Source: Streptomyces flaveolus
GTDB taxonomy: Bacteria; Actinomycetota; Actinomycetes; Streptomycetales; Streptomycetaceae
Length of the DNA stretch: 64,000 nucleotides
Direction of reading: 5' to 3'
Assembly (NCBI RefSeq): GCF_000716535.1
Contig: NZ_JNWV01000005.1
Location: 62,001 to 126,000 of the forward strand
Positions 8,819 through 18,041 of the stretch are shown here, piece by piece. Position numbers and translations under genes: made by a program. The notes under the pieces are model-generated. The model did no database searches and was not told the origin of the DNA. It worked only from the letters and a program-made list of their open reading frames with translations. Every line of letters starts with the position of its first letter. The first letter of the stretch is position 1.

Positions 8819-10798
8819 ATGCGCTATCGCTTCGCGCTGCCCGGACGCGTGCCGAGAGGCACGGCCGGCCGCATCGCCGGCACCGCCGCCGTCTGCGTCA
8901 CCCTGGCCGGACTGCTGTCCACCCCGGCACTCGCCGCGCCCCGGCCGCACACCGCCGCGGCCACGGCGTCCCAGTGGCACACGGCCCCGGCCACCGCACC
9001 CCGCGCGCACCTGTCCGTGCCGTCGCCCGCCGCCGCGTCCACCGCCGCGACCGAGCGTCCGGCGACCCAGGCCCGGCGGCTCAGCCCGGTGCAACTCCCG
9101 CCGCAGCGGCCCACGTTCACCAGGCACTCCTCACCGCGTGCGGCGCAGGCGGCCTCCTGCACCCCGGCCGACTTCGGCAGCCGTACCGGCTCCGCCCTCG
9201 TCTCCTACGTCAGGGCCGCGACCGCGGACTGCGTCAACACCCTCTTCTCGGTGACCGGCACGGACGCGCGCGACGTCTTCCGTCAGGCCCAGATGCTGAC
9301 CGTCGCCAACGCGTTCACCCGCACCGCCGGGCAGTACCGCGGCGACAACTCCGGCGGCCTGCTGCAACTGGTCCTCTTCCTGCGCGCCGGCTACTACGTG
9401 CAGTTCAACCACCCCGGGGACGTGGGCGCGTACACCTCCCGCCTCACCACCGCCGTCACCAGCGGCATGGACACCTTCTTCGCGCGCTCCCACTCCCGTG
9501 ACGTCACTGCGGCCAACGGCGACATCCTCGGCGAGACGGTCATCCTCACCGACAGCGCCGACCAGCAAGGCCGTTACCTCTCCGTGTACCGGCGGCTGCT
9601 GACCGACTACGACAGCTCGTACGACGCGATCGACAGCATGGTCAGGGCCGTCAACGACGTCTACACACCGCTGTGGCGCGGCAACTGGAACCCGGCGTAC
9701 GTGCGGGCGGTCGAGGCCGACCCGCGCATCGCCGACACCCTGTACGACTTCGCGCTGGCCAACACCGACCAGCTCGGCACGGATCTGGCGTTCCTGGACT
9801 CCAACGCCGGGATGAACCTGGCCCGTTACACCGGGCATTCCGAACTGCGCGGCGTCGTACGCCCGTTGACCAAGGACCTGCTGGACCGGACGGGCATCAC
9901 CGGCCCGACGGCCGGGCTCTGGGTGGCGGTGGCCACGCAGGCGAACTCCTACGACCAGGCCGACTGCTCGTACTACGACGTCTGCGACCTGCCGGAGAAG
10001 CTCGACAAGGCCGTCCTGTCCGTCACGCGGCACTGCGACGCGAACGTCACCGTCCGGGCCCAGGCGCTCACCGCCGCCGACCTCGACGCCGTCTGCGCCA
10101 GTGTGCTCGGCCAGGACGCCTGGTTCCGGTCGGTCGTGAAGGCCGGCGGCGCGATACCCGGCCAGTACGCCTCCACGGTCCAGCTCGTGGTGTTCGCGAG
10201 CCGCGCCGACTACCAGACGTACGCCGGCGCGATGTACGGCATCAGCACCGACAACGGCGGCATGACGCTGGGCGGCGACCCGTCGGACCCGGCCAACAAG
10301 CCGATGTCGGTCATGTACCAGAAGAACCACGACGACGGCTTCCCGGCCCGGATCTGGAACCTCAACCACGAGTACACGCACTTCCTGGACGCCCGCGACG
10401 ACATGAAGGGCGACTTCGCCCGGCAGATCTCCGTGCCGGACGTGTGGTGGATCGAGGGCATCGCCGAGTACGTCTCCTACGGCTACCGAGGTCTCGCCGA
10501 CGACCAGGCGGTCCAGGAGGCCGGCCGGCACACGTACCGCCTGAGCACCCTGTTCGAGAACACCTACGACAACAGCGACGTGACCCGCACCTACCCGTGG
10601 GGCCACCTCGCCGTGCGCTACATGCTCGAGCGGCACCCCGACGACGTCCAGCGCATGCTCGCCCGCTTCCGCGTCGGTGACTACGCCGGCGGATACGCCG
10701 TCTACCACGACGGCATCGGCACCCGCTACGACGCCGACTTCGACCAGTGGCTCACGGCGTGCGCCGCGGGCGCGTGCACCCGGCCCGCCTCGGCCTGA
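8819..10798 (+). CDS. Secreted M9-type collagenase (gluzincin metallopeptidase)
   Basis: 659 residues. A signal peptide (about residues 1-40, ending near ALAAP) is followed by a Thr/Ala/Pro-rich linker, an M9 N-terminal activator-like region (about 115-400), and the peptidase domain. The zinc motif HEYTH is at residues 517-521, with a downstream acidic ligand in WWIEGIAEYVSYG. Bacterial collagenases cleave Gly-X-Y triple-helical repeats. The C-terminal PKD and collagen-binding domains found in clostridial enzymes are absent, as in other short Streptomyces members. The ATG follows GGAGGAA. The transcript probably ends at the strong hairpin at 10817-10851. Confidence 0.93.
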   Translation: MRYRFALPGRVPRGTAGRIAGTAAVCVTLAGLLSTPALAAPRPHTAAATASQWHTAPATAPRAHLSVPSPAAASTAATERPATQARRLSPVQLPPQRPTFTRHSSPRAAQAASCTPADFGSRTGSALVSYVRAATADCVNTLFSVTGTDARDVFRQAQMLTVANAFTRTAGQYRGDNSGGLLQLVLFLRAGYYVQFNHPGDVGAYTSRLTTAVTSGMDTFFARSHSRDVTAANGDILGETVILTDSADQQGRYLSVYRRLLTDYDSSYDAIDSMVRAVNDVYTPLWRGNWNPAYVRAVEADPRIADTLYDFALANTDQLGTDLAFLDSNAGMNLARYTGHSELRGVVRPLTKDLLDRTGITGPTAGLWVAVATQANSYDQADCSYYDVCDLPEKLDKAVLSVTRHCDANVTVRAQALTAADLDAVCASVLGQDAWFRSVVKAGGAIPGQYASTVQLVVFASRADYQTYAGAMYGISTDNGGMTLGGDPSDPANKPMSVMYQKNHDDGFPARIWNLNHEYTHFLDARDDMKGDFARQISVPDVWWIEGIAEYVSYGYRGLADDQAVQEAGRHTYRLSTLFENTYDNSDVTRTYPWGHLAVRYMLERHPDDVQRMLARFRVGDYAGGYAVYHDGIGTRYDADFDQWLTACAAGACTRPASA

Positions 10799-10816
10799 CC
10801 GCACACGCCCAGCAGA

Positions 10817-10851
10817 ACGGCCGCCGACCGGAAACCCCGGTCGGCGGCCGT
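10817..10851. terminator. Bidirectional terminator, 15-bp perfect stem
   Basis: ACGGCCGCCGACCGG, loop AAACC, then the exact complement. It lies between the convergent collagenase and GAPDH genes. Confidence 0.85.
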
Positions 10852-10874
10852 ACGCGTGCGCACGGTCCGGGCGA

Positions 10875-12329
10875 TCAGACGGCCGTCGCCGGGTACGTCG
10901 GGTACTCCACGCCCGACACGTGCTGGACGACCCGGACGACCTGGCAGGAGTAGCCGAACTCGTTGTCGTACCAGAGGTAGAGGATCGCGTTGTCGCCGTC
11001 CACCTTCAGCGCGCCGGCGTCCACGATCGAGGCGTGGCGCGAGCCGATGAAGTCGCTGGAGACCGCGTCGGGCGCCGTGGTGAAGTCGATCTGGCGCTTC
11101 AGCGGCGAGGTCAGCGAGACCTCGCGCAGGTAGTCGTGGACCTCCTCGCGGGTGGTCTCGCGGGCCAGCTGGAGGTTGAGGATCGCGATCGACACGTCCG
11201 GCACCGGGACGCGGATCGAGCTGCCGCTGATCTTCGCCTTGAGGTCCGGCAGCGCCTTGGCGACGGCGGAGGCGGCGCCGGTCTCGGTGATGACCATGTT
11301 GAGCGGCGCGGAGCGGCCCCGGCGCTCGGACTTGTGGTAGTTGTCCAGCAGGTTCTGGTCGTTGGTGAACGAGTGGACCGTCTCCACGTGGCCGCGCAGC
11401 ACGCCGTACTCGTCGTCCATGGCCTTCAGCGGCGGGACGATCGCGTTGGTGGTGCAGGAGGCGCACGACAGGATCTGCTCGTCCGGCTTGACGGTGTCGT
11501 GGTTGACGCCGTGCACGATGTTCGGGACGTCGCCCTTGCCCGGCGCGGTCAGCACGACCTTCTCGATGCCGGGGCGCAGGTGCTTCGACAGCCCCTCGCG
11601 GTCGCGCCACTTGCCGGTGTTGTCGATGAGGATGGCGTCCCGGATGCCGTACTCGGTGTAGTCCACGTGCGACGGGTCGTCCGCGTAGATCACCTTGATG
11701 GCGTTGCCGTTGGCGACGATCGTGCTGCTGTCCTCGTCGACGGTGATCGTGCCCTGGAACTGGCCGTGGATGGAGTCGCGGCGCAGCAGCGAGGCGCGCT
11801 TGACGAGGTCTTCGGCGGCCCGGCCGCCGCCGCCGCGCACGACGATGGCGCGCAGCCTGAGGCCGTTGCCGGAGCCGGCCTTCTCGATCAGCAGACGGGC
11901 GACGAGCCGGCCGATGCGGCCGAAGCCGTACAGGACGACGTCGCGCGGCTCGCGGCGCTCGATCTTGTTGGCGCCGGTGGCTCCGGCGACCGCCTCGGCG
12001 GTGAACTCCGCCACGCTCAGGCCGCGGTCGTCGGTCTTGTAGGTGGTGGCCAGCATGCCGAGGTCGATCTGCGACGGCCCGAGGTCGAGGGCGGTCAGGG
12101 CCTGGAGGAACGGCATGGTCTCGGTGACCGAGAGCTCGGCGCCGGCGATCTGCCGGGCGAAGCGGTGCGTCTTCAGGATGCTGACCACCGACTTGTTCAC
12201 CAGGGAGCGGCTGTGCAGCAGGACGGTCACGTCCCGCTCGCGGTGCAGCTTCCCGATGAGCGGGATCATCGACTCCGCGATCTCCTCGCGGATCTTCCAG
12301 TTGGTGAACGAGTCGTCGTTGACAGTCAC
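10875..12329 (-). CDS. gap: Glyceraldehyde-3-phosphate dehydrogenase, long actinobacterial form
   Basis: 484 residues, about 150 longer than ordinary GAPDH. The N-terminal ~125-residue helical extension (MIPLIGKLHRERDV and following) is typical of a long form found in actinobacteria. The Rossmann domain starts at VVLYGFGRIGRLVARLLIE. The catalytic Cys is in SCASCTTNAIVPPLKA (near residue 290), and the downstream Arg and His-containing loops (HSFTNDQNLLD) are intact. It catalyses oxidative phosphorylation of glyceraldehyde 3-phosphate, or the reverse. The GTG at 12329 is used because an ATG seven bases upstream is followed at once by an in-frame stop. The promoter lies near the AT-rich 12356-12366. 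Confidence 0.95.
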   Translation of the reverse strand: MTVNDDSFTNWKIREEIAESMIPLIGKLHRERDVTVLLHSRSLVNKSVVSILKTHRFARQIAGAELSVTETMPFLQALTALDLGPSQIDLGMLATTYKTDDRGLSVAEFTAEAVAGATGANKIERREPRDVVLYGFGRIGRLVARLLIEKAGSGNGLRLRAIVVRGGGGRAAEDLVKRASLLRRDSIHGQFQGTITVDEDSSTIVANGNAIKVIYADDPSHVDYTEYGIRDAILIDNTGKWRDREGLSKHLRPGIEKVVLTAPGKGDVPNIVHGVNHDTVKPDEQILSCASCTTNAIVPPLKAMDDEYGVLRGHVETVHSFTNDQNLLDNYHKSERRGRSAPLNMVITETGAASAVAKALPDLKAKISGSSIRVPVPDVSIAILNLQLARETTREEVHDYLREVSLTSPLKRQIDFTTAPDAVSSDFIGSRHASIVDAGALKVDGDNAILYLWYDNEFGYSCQVVRVVQHVSGVEYPTYPATAV

Positions 12330-12503
12330 GGATCCATCTTTCGAGCTAGGCAGCGCTCATATGATAACCACACCCTCCATGGGCCCCTTGGAGGGGGTGA
12401 GAGAGGCCGGTGACACGTCCGGACGCGTGAAAACCGGGGGAGGGGTGGCGGAAACCCGGGTCGCGCGTTGCACCTGCCCAGCGGCGTGCCCAAGGTCGAC
12501 GCC

Positions 12504-13712
12504 GTGAGCACCTCCTCCGTCCCCCGGCCCGAACCGACGGCCCCGTCCGGACCCCTGAGGCGCCTCCGGCTGCCCCGGCCGGCCGGGGCAGCCCGGCCGC
12601 ACGGCGTCCTGCCGGCGCTCGCCCTGTTCGCGGCGGTCCGGCTCGCCGGGCTCCTCACGGTGATCCTCACGAACGAACTCCGAGGACATCCGCTGGTCAG
12701 GAACCTGGCCCACTCCTGGGACTCCCGCTGGTACCTGCACATCGCCACCCACGGCTACGGCCACCTCGTCTGGATCTCCCCGCAGGGTGCCGTCCAGACC
12801 GACTGGGCGTTCTTTCCCCTCTACCCGGCGCTCATCCGAGCGCTGACCGCCGTCCTGCCGCTCACCCCGGGCCGGTCCGCCCTGCTCATCGCCTGGACGG
12901 CCGCGGGCGTGGCCGCGTACGGCATCTACCTCGTCGGCCACCACCTGTACGGCCGGGGCGTCGCCACGATGCTGGTCGCCCTGTGGGCCGTCCTCCCGCA
13001 CGCCGTCGAACTGACCATCGCCTACACGGAGTCGCTGTTCGCCGCACTCGCCGCGTGGGCGCTGTACTGCGTGCTCACGGGCCGCTGGCTGTGGGCCGGA
13101 ACCCTGGCCGCGCTGGCGGGCCTGGCGCGGCCCAGCGGATTCGCGGTGGCGGTGGCCGTCGCCCTGGCCGTCGGGCACCAGGTGCTGCGCCGGCGCGGCC
13201 GGGCCTCCGCGCGGCTGTGGGCCGGGGCCCTCCTGGCCCCCCTGGGCTGGCTGGGCTACGTGCTGTGGGTGGGGAGCCGCACGGGAGACCTCCTCGGCGG
13301 CTACTTCACGGTCCAGCGCGCCTGGGACTCCCGCTTCGACTTCGGCGCCGGCTCGGTGCGCTTCCTCAAGGCACTGTTCCTGTACGGCGGAGGCGTCGTC
13401 TACCCGGCGGCCCTCCTGATCGTCGTGACGGGCGTCCTGCTGTTCGCCCTGCTCTGCCTGGACCGCCCCCCGCTCGCCCTGATGGTCTTCTCCGGCGTCC
13501 TGGTCCTGCTCGTGGTGGGCGGCTCCGGCTCCTTCTCCTCCAAGCCGCGGTTCCTGCTGCCGGCCTTCCCGCTGCTCGTCCCGATGGCACGCGCGCTCGC
13601 CCGCACCTGGTGGCTGCGCCCGCCGGCGGCGATGGTCGTCTACGGCTCCCTCACCCTCGTCTCCCTGTTGTTCGGCGCCTATGTGACGGCGGTGGCCCAC
13701 TCCCCGCTGTGA
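12504..13712 (+). CDS. PIG-V-like integral membrane mannosyltransferase
   Basis: 402 residues with about nine hydrophobic helices. The N-terminal extracytoplasmic loop has HSWDSRWYLHIATHGYG followed by AFFPLYPALIRALTA, the signature of the Mannosyl_trans2 (PIG-V) group of GT-C glycosyltransferases, with Asp in DSRWY as the likely catalytic residue. Substrates in bacteria are poorly known; transfer from a polyprenyl-phosphate sugar to a surface glycoconjugate is expected. I chose GTG 12504 (AAGG eight bases upstream) over TTG 12468, which would add a soluble 12-residue leader. The stop codon sits in a terminator hairpin. Confidence 0.85.
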   Translation: MSTSSVPRPEPTAPSGPLRRLRLPRPAGAARPHGVLPALALFAAVRLAGLLTVILTNELRGHPLVRNLAHSWDSRWYLHIATHGYGHLVWISPQGAVQTDWAFFPLYPALIRALTAVLPLTPGRSALLIAWTAAGVAAYGIYLVGHHLYGRGVATMLVALWAVLPHAVELTIAYTESLFAALAAWALYCVLTGRWLWAGTLAALAGLARPSGFAVAVAVALAVGHQVLRRRGRASARLWAGALLAPLGWLGYVLWVGSRTGDLLGGYFTVQRAWDSRFDFGAGSVRFLKALFLYGGGVVYPAALLIVVTGVLLFALLCLDRPPLALMVFSGVLVLLVVGGSGSFSSKPRFLLPAFPLLVPMARALARTWWLRPPAAMVVYGSLTLVSLLFGAYVTAVAHSPL

Positions 13713-13722
13713 GCCACCGCCG
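13687..13722. terminator. Bidirectional terminator overlapping the mannosyltransferase stop
   Basis: CGGCGGTGGC (13687-13696) pairs exactly with GCCACCGCCG (13713-13722). It separates two convergent genes only 13 bases apart. Confidence 0.65.
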
Positions 13723-13725
13723 GGA

Positions 13726-14955
13726 TCACGCGAGCTGTTCCCGCCGGTGTCCGGCGCGGTGGCCGACCAGGCCCGCGACGGCCACCATCAGCGCGCTGAC
13801 CCACACCGGGGAGCGAGGGCCGAGCCCGCCGTCGAGCGCGGCCCCGCCCAGCACCGGACCGAGCGCCGCGCCCACGTTCAGCGCAGCCGTCGCGAACGCG
13901 CCCCCGAGGGACGGCGCGTCCACCGCCTCGTACAGCACCCGTGTGATCAGCACCGAGCCGACCCCGAAGGCCAGCAGTCCGAGGACCGGCACCAGAGCGA
14001 CGGCCACGACCGGCTGCCCGGCGACCAGAGCAAGTGCGGCCCACCCGACGAGCAGGGCGATCCCGGCGGCCGTCGGCACCGTCCGGGCGCTGCCGTGCAC
14101 CGGCCGGTCCGCGGACCGATCGCCCAGCCGGTCCGCCGGCTGCTCCGGCACCCGTTCCGCCACCCGGTCCGACAGCCGGCCCGCCGCCGTCACCCCGGCG
14201 AACGCGCCGGCCCCGAACAGCGCCAGTACGGCCGGCACCCACCCGGTGCCGAGTCCGCAGACCTCGGTGACGAGCGGCGCCAGGTAGGTGAAGGTGCAGA
14301 AGGTGGCGCCGTTCACGAGCGCGGCGAGGCAGAGCACCGACCGCAGCCGGGGACGGCGCAGCGCCCGCAGCTCCGTACGGGCGCTCCGGTCCGGTCCCGC
14401 GGCATCCGCCGGGCCGCGCGGCACCGACCGGGCGATCGCCACGAACGCCGGGGCGGACAGCAGGGCCACCGCCCAGAACGCCGAACGCCAGCCCAGCAGT
14501 TGGCCCAAGGCCGCACCGGCGGGCACCCCCACCACACAGGCGAGCGTGGTGCCGCCGAGCAGAACGGCGGTGGCCCGGCCCTTGGCATCCGGCGCGACCA
14601 TGCCGGTCGCCGCCACCAGGCCCACGGCCAGGAAACCGGCGTTGGCCAGCGCCGCGAGCACCCGGGTGGCCAGCAGCACGGAGAAGTCGGAGGTGAGGGC
14701 CCCGACGACATGGACGGCCAGGAACACGCCGAGGAACACCAGCAGCGACTGCCGCCTCGGCCGGCGCCGGCCGAGCAGTGCCGTCAGGGGCGCGCCCACG
14801 GTCATGCCGACGGCGAAGGCGGACGTGAGGGTGCCCGCGGTGGGGACGGAGACCCCGAGATCGCGGGCGATGTCCGGCACCAGGCCGGCCAGCATGAACT
14901 CGGAGGTGCCTTGGGCGAAGACCGCCAGGCCGAGGAGATACAGAGCGAAAGGCAT
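13726..14955 (-). CDS. Cml/Cmx-type chloramphenicol efflux MFS transporter
   Basis: 409 residues, twelve membrane helices. The start MPFALYLLGLAVFAQGTSEF and the following LAGLVPDIARDLGVSVPTAG closely resemble the chloramphenicol exporter of Streptomyces lividans (Cml) and the Cmx/CmrA group. Motif A-like GRRRPRRQSLLVFLGVFLA follows helix 2. A central cytoplasmic loop with RLSDRVAERVPEQPADRLGDRSADR is unusually long and repetitive. The ATG follows GTGTGGAG. Upstream lies a leader of about 300 bases with hairpins (14956-15282) that suggests attenuation. Drug specificity is inferred from similarity. Confidence 0.85.
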   Translation of the reverse strand: MPFALYLLGLAVFAQGTSEFMLAGLVPDIARDLGVSVPTAGTLTSAFAVGMTVGAPLTALLGRRRPRRQSLLVFLGVFLAVHVVGALTSDFSVLLATRVLAALANAGFLAVGLVAATGMVAPDAKGRATAVLLGGTTLACVVGVPAGAALGQLLGWRSAFWAVALLSAPAFVAIARSVPRGPADAAGPDRSARTELRALRRPRLRSVLCLAALVNGATFCTFTYLAPLVTEVCGLGTGWVPAVLALFGAGAFAGVTAAGRLSDRVAERVPEQPADRLGDRSADRPVHGSARTVPTAAGIALLVGWAALALVAGQPVVAVALVPVLGLLAFGVGSVLITRVLYEAVDAPSLGGAFATAALNVGAALGPVLGGAALDGGLGPRSPVWVSALMVAVAGLVGHRAGHRREQLA

Positions 14956-15282
14956 GAAGACTCCACACACCGTGTCGCGGACGGAGGGCGAGCACGCGCG
15001 GGCGTGCGGTCCCGGCCGGCGCGGTCACGCCGCACGGAGGGGTGCGGCATCACGCGCATCGCACGAAGGGGGAGATGGCACGGGGAGAAGAGGGTGCGTG
15101 CCGGTCCGGAACCCGGAGGACGGCAGCCCGGTGATGGCGTGAACGCGGAGAAGCCCGACGCCGAGCGCCGGGGGAGCCGACGCCGGGCGCGGACAGAGCC
15201 GACGCGAGGAAAGCCACCGGACGGCCGGTGGCTACCGTCTGGATGCCTCGGGGCTGGACATGTCCGGCACGCTAACGTGCCG
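14956..15282 (-). promoter_or_regulatory. Structured leader upstream of the chloramphenicol exporter
   Basis: Reading on the minus strand there is a 7-4-7 palindrome (15265-15282), then a hairpin AGCCACCGG/CCGGTGGCT (15212-15233) followed by TTTCC. After these come three GCGTCGG repeats at 22-base spacing, and a GCCGCAC/GTGCGGC hairpin (15029-15048) just inside a possible leader ORF. That leader begins MRVMPHPSVRR at about 15064 and overlaps the exporter start in another frame. Inducible attenuation is known for related actinobacterial chloramphenicol exporters; here it is inferred from structure only. Confidence 0.45.
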
Positions 15283-15416
15283 ACACGGGCGCGCGCCACC
15301 CGGATTTCCGCGGCGCGCGCGGGACTATGGAGACCGGGCGCCCGCCGGGTGTGGATCCGGCACCGGCCCGGCCCCGATGCCATGATCAGCCGCAGGACGA
15401 CGGGGAGGAAGCGCCG

Positions 15417-16109
15417 ATGAGGCTGCACACGCACGAGTGGGGGACCGGCGACCGGATCGCCGTCCTCGTGCACGGAATCATGTCCGACCACCGCACCTGG
15501 CACCGGGTCGCACCGGTCCTCGCCGGCAAGGGGTACCGGGTCATCGGCGTGGACCTGCGCGGGCACGGCGCCAGTGGCCGGGGCGAGTACACCCCCGAGG
15601 CCTGGGCGGGCGACCTCGTCGAAACCCTTCCCGAACGGCCGGAACTGGTGGTCGGTCACTCGCTCGGGGCCCTGGCCCTGGCCGGCGCCGTCGAACGGCT
15701 GGCGCCCGCCCGGGCCGTCTACTGCGACCCCGCCTGGGACTTACGCCGGAGACTGGTCGAGGCGTCCGCGTACTTCGCCGTCTTCAAGTCCGCGAACCGC
15801 GCGATGGTCAAGAGCCTCAACCCGCGCTGGGACGAAGCCGACGTGGACGTGGAACTGGCCACGCTCGCCGACTGGGACCCCGCCACGGCCCGCGTCCTCC
15901 CGGAGATCTACGCGGTCAGCCGGACACCGGCGCGCCCGGTGGTGCCCTCCCTGGTGGTGCTGGCCGGCACCGGCGAACTCGTACGGCCCGGCCTGGACGA
16001 GGAGTTGGTGCGGCGGGGCTTCGAGGTCCGGACGGTCGAGGGCGCCGGGCACTGCGTCTACCGGGACGACTTCGACGGCTTCATGGGCGCGCTCGGCGGC
16101 TGGATCTGA
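15417..16109 (+). CDS. Alpha/beta hydrolase with a TTA codon
   Basis: 230 residues. Oxyanion region VLVHGIMSDHRTWH, strand-4 region VIGVDLRGHGASG, nucleophile elbow VVGHSLGALALAG and the catalytic His in VEGAGHCVYRDD are all present; a cap domain lies between about 115 and 175. Cytoplasmic, substrate unknown. Codon 109 is TTA (15741-15743), the rare Leu codon read by the bldA tRNA in Streptomyces, so translation probably depends on developmental stage. It is the only TTA I noticed in the genes of this window. Strong GGGGAGGAA before the ATG. Divergent from the exporter. Confidence 0.9.
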   Translation: MRLHTHEWGTGDRIAVLVHGIMSDHRTWHRVAPVLAGKGYRVIGVDLRGHGASGRGEYTPEAWAGDLVETLPERPELVVGHSLGALALAGAVERLAPARAVYCDPAWDLRRRLVEASAYFAVFKSANRAMVKSLNPRWDEADVDVELATLADWDPATARVLPEIYAVSRTPARPVVPSLVVLAGTGELVRPGLDEELVRRGFEVRTVEGAGHCVYRDDFDGFMGALGGWI

Positions 16110-16126
16110 GGGGGGCTCAGCCCCCC
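16110..16126. terminator. Short GC hairpin between convergent genes
   Basis: GGGGGGC-TCA-GCCCCCC directly follows the hydrolase stop and faces the end of the next, convergent gene. No T-run follows. Confidence 0.45.
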
Positions 16127-16145
16127 GAGGACGGTTGGCGGACGG

Positions 16146-16502
16146 TCAGCGCGGGTTGAAGACCACGCTGGCGAAGCGGGCGTTCGCGGGTGCCGACCGG
16201 CCGGGGGCGAGCCGCAGCGCGGACCCCTTGCACCTCTTCTTCGTGTAGACGACGAGCGGCTTCTTGGTCCCGTTGCGGGCGCCTCGCGCCTCCTGGGCCA
16301 TGTCGAGGCACTTGTCGTCCGGCGGGTTGTCGAGGGCGTACGCCTTGCCCTGGGGTCCGATCCAGATGAACGTGCCGTCGGCGGCGAGCGCGGAACCCGT
16401 GGCGGTCAGAGCGAGGGCGAGACCGCCGAGAACGGCGGCGAGCGGACGACACAGGCGCACGGGCGTGGCCTTCGCCGACACGGGCGTGGCCGTCGTCGAC
16501 AT
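16146..16502 (-). CDS. Small secreted protein, peptidase inhibitor I36-like
   Basis: 118 residues. A signal peptide (about 40 residues, ending GSALAAD) is followed by a compact domain with a Cys pair (CLDMAQEARGARNG and KKRCKGSALRLAPGR) and the terminal NARFASVVFN. The spacing of the second Cys, the LAPG turn and the SVVFN end recall the I36 (SMI-like) inhibitors that are common as small secreted Streptomyces proteins. Two starts are possible: 16502 and 16523, each with a GAAGGA-type site; 16502 has the better one (GGAAGGA, eight bases). Function is uncertain. Confidence 0.7.
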   Translation of the reverse strand: MSTTATPVSAKATPVRLCRPLAAVLGGLALALTATGSALAADGTFIWIGPQGKAYALDNPPDDKCLDMAQEARGARNGTKKPLVVYTKKRCKGSALRLAPGRSAPANARFASVVFNPR

Positions 16503-16736
16503 GCGCGGGTCCTTCCTTGGCATGGGCGAGTCCTTCGCTGGGCGGGGTCGGGGGAGAGGCGGGCCGAGGGGCCGCAGCCGTAATCTCCCACCCCCGCCGC
16601 ACCGTGCCCCGGAGCCGACACGCACACGTCCACCGTCCGGGGGACGACGGTGGAACCGGGACGACGCCCCGCCGTCCGCTGTGCGAAGCCCGCGAATCGG
16701 GGTAGACGGGGGGACGCCCGAGGAAAGGACCGTCTC

Positions 16737-17057
16737 ATGACGACCTACGTGATCAGCGTCCCCGGCACCTTCACCACCGGGATCGAGGCAGACACCCGCA
16801 CCCGGCTGGCCCGGGCGCTCCGGCCCGCCGATCCGCACGGCACGCACATGGGCAACGCCGAGGACCTGGACGCGCTCAGCGTCAACGACGACAACACCTT
16901 CACCCTGCGCCTGACCGTGGAGGCGGACACCGGCCGGCACGCCGAGGAAGAGGCCCGCAGGCTCGCGGACTCCGCGCTCCAGCAGGCGGGACTGGATGAG
17001 CGGACCGCACCGCTCGGGCCCGCGGTGATCACCGGCATCGACTCCGAGGTCCGCTGA
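16737..17057 (+). CDS. Conserved hypothetical protein, 106 residues
   Basis: I do not recognise a named family. The protein starts MTTYVISVPGTFTTGIEADT, is soluble and mixed alpha/beta, has DDNTFTLRLTVEAD in the middle and a Glu/Ala-rich helix (RHAEEEARRLADSALQQAG) near the end. Length and composition fit the small conserved hypotheticals of Streptomyces. GAGGAAAGGA gives a convincing ribosome site. It stands alone, divergent from the secreted protein and upstream of a PP2C phosphatase after a gap with an AT-rich promoter-like patch. Confidence 0.75.
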   Translation: MTTYVISVPGTFTTGIEADTRTRLARALRPADPHGTHMGNAEDLDALSVNDDNTFTLRLTVEADTGRHAEEEARRLADSALQQAGLDERTAPLGPAVITGIDSEVR

Positions 17058-17210
17058 CCGCGAGCACGACCGGGGCACCGGGCGGGGCCGGGTCCGGGCC
17101 CGGTCGGCCATCCGCGAGGCGCGATCATCCCATTTAGGTAAAATCTAGACGTTTGCGAATAATTCAGGCGACCCGCCCCCGAGGGCCACCCGTCCCGCCG
17201 GAAGTGATCG

Positions 17211-18041
17211 ATGCCCCGCAAGCGCACCACGGACGATGGCGACGAGCTGCTGGCCAGACTCGGTTCGCTCACCGCCCAGGCGCGCCGACGCGCGGAGCTG
17301 CAACGCACCCAGGTCGAACTGGCCGTCGCCCTGCAGCGCGGCATGCTCCCCCGGGACCTGCCGACCGCGCCCGGCCTCCATCTCGCGGTGCGGTACACGC
17401 CCGCCAACCTCGGTCTCAACGTGGGCGGCGACTGGTACGACGCCTTCACCATGCCCGACGGCCGGATCGGGCTGTCCATCGGCGACGTACAGGGTCACAA
17501 CATCGAGGCCGCGGCCTTCATGGGCCAGGTCAGGGCCGGACTGCGGGCGCTCGCCTCGGTCACCGGCGATCCCGGGGAGCTGCTGGCCCGCACCAACGAC
17601 CTGCTGCTCTCCCTGGGCAGCGATCTGTTCGCCACCTGCACCTTCATGCGGCTCGACCCGGCCACCGGGGTGCTGGAGAGCGCCCGGGCCGGTCACATCC
17701 CCTTCGTCTGGGCCACGGCGGACGGGAAGTCCGGCGTCGTCGACGACGAGGGCGGACCGCCGCTCGGCATCGAACAGGGCATGGAGTTCCCGGTCACCCG
17801 GCACCGGCTCACCACCGGCGGGGTCTTCGTCCTGCTCACCGACGGTGTCGTGGAAGGGCCGTCGCTCAACATCGAGGACGGCCTGGACCAGGTGGTACGG
17901 CTCGCCGGTATCGCCGCCGTCGCCGGCCTGGAGGCCCGCGCGCTCGCCGCGGCCGTGATCAAGGGCGCCGAGAGCGTCGGGCACGAGGACGACGCCGCCG
18001 TGCTGGTCGTGGGCCTGGACGGCCCCGCCGCCCCGGCGTGA
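17211..18041 (+). CDS. PP2C/SpoIIE-type serine phosphatase
   Basis: 276 residues. A short coiled N-terminus (AQARRRAELQRTQVELAVALQ) leads directly into the SpoIIE domain: LQRGMLPRDLP, NVGGDWYDAF with the metal-binding Gly-Gly-Asp, SIGDVQGHNIEAAAFM, and LTDGVVEGP. No sensor domain is present. Such enzymes dephosphorylate anti-anti-sigma factors in partner-switching systems. Usual motif letters vary slightly (DVQGHN for DVxGHG), so the metal site should be checked. The AT-rich stretch at 17131-17165 is the likely promoter; no clear strong ribosome site is seen. Confidence 0.88.
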   Translation: MPRKRTTDDGDELLARLGSLTAQARRRAELQRTQVELAVALQRGMLPRDLPTAPGLHLAVRYTPANLGLNVGGDWYDAFTMPDGRIGLSIGDVQGHNIEAAAFMGQVRAGLRALASVTGDPGELLARTNDLLLSLGSDLFATCTFMRLDPATGVLESARAGHIPFVWATADGKSGVVDDEGGPPLGIEQGMEFPVTRHRLTTGGVFVLLTDGVVEGPSLNIEDGLDQVVRLAGIAAVAGLEARALAAAVIKGAESVGHEDDAAVLVVGLDGPAAPA

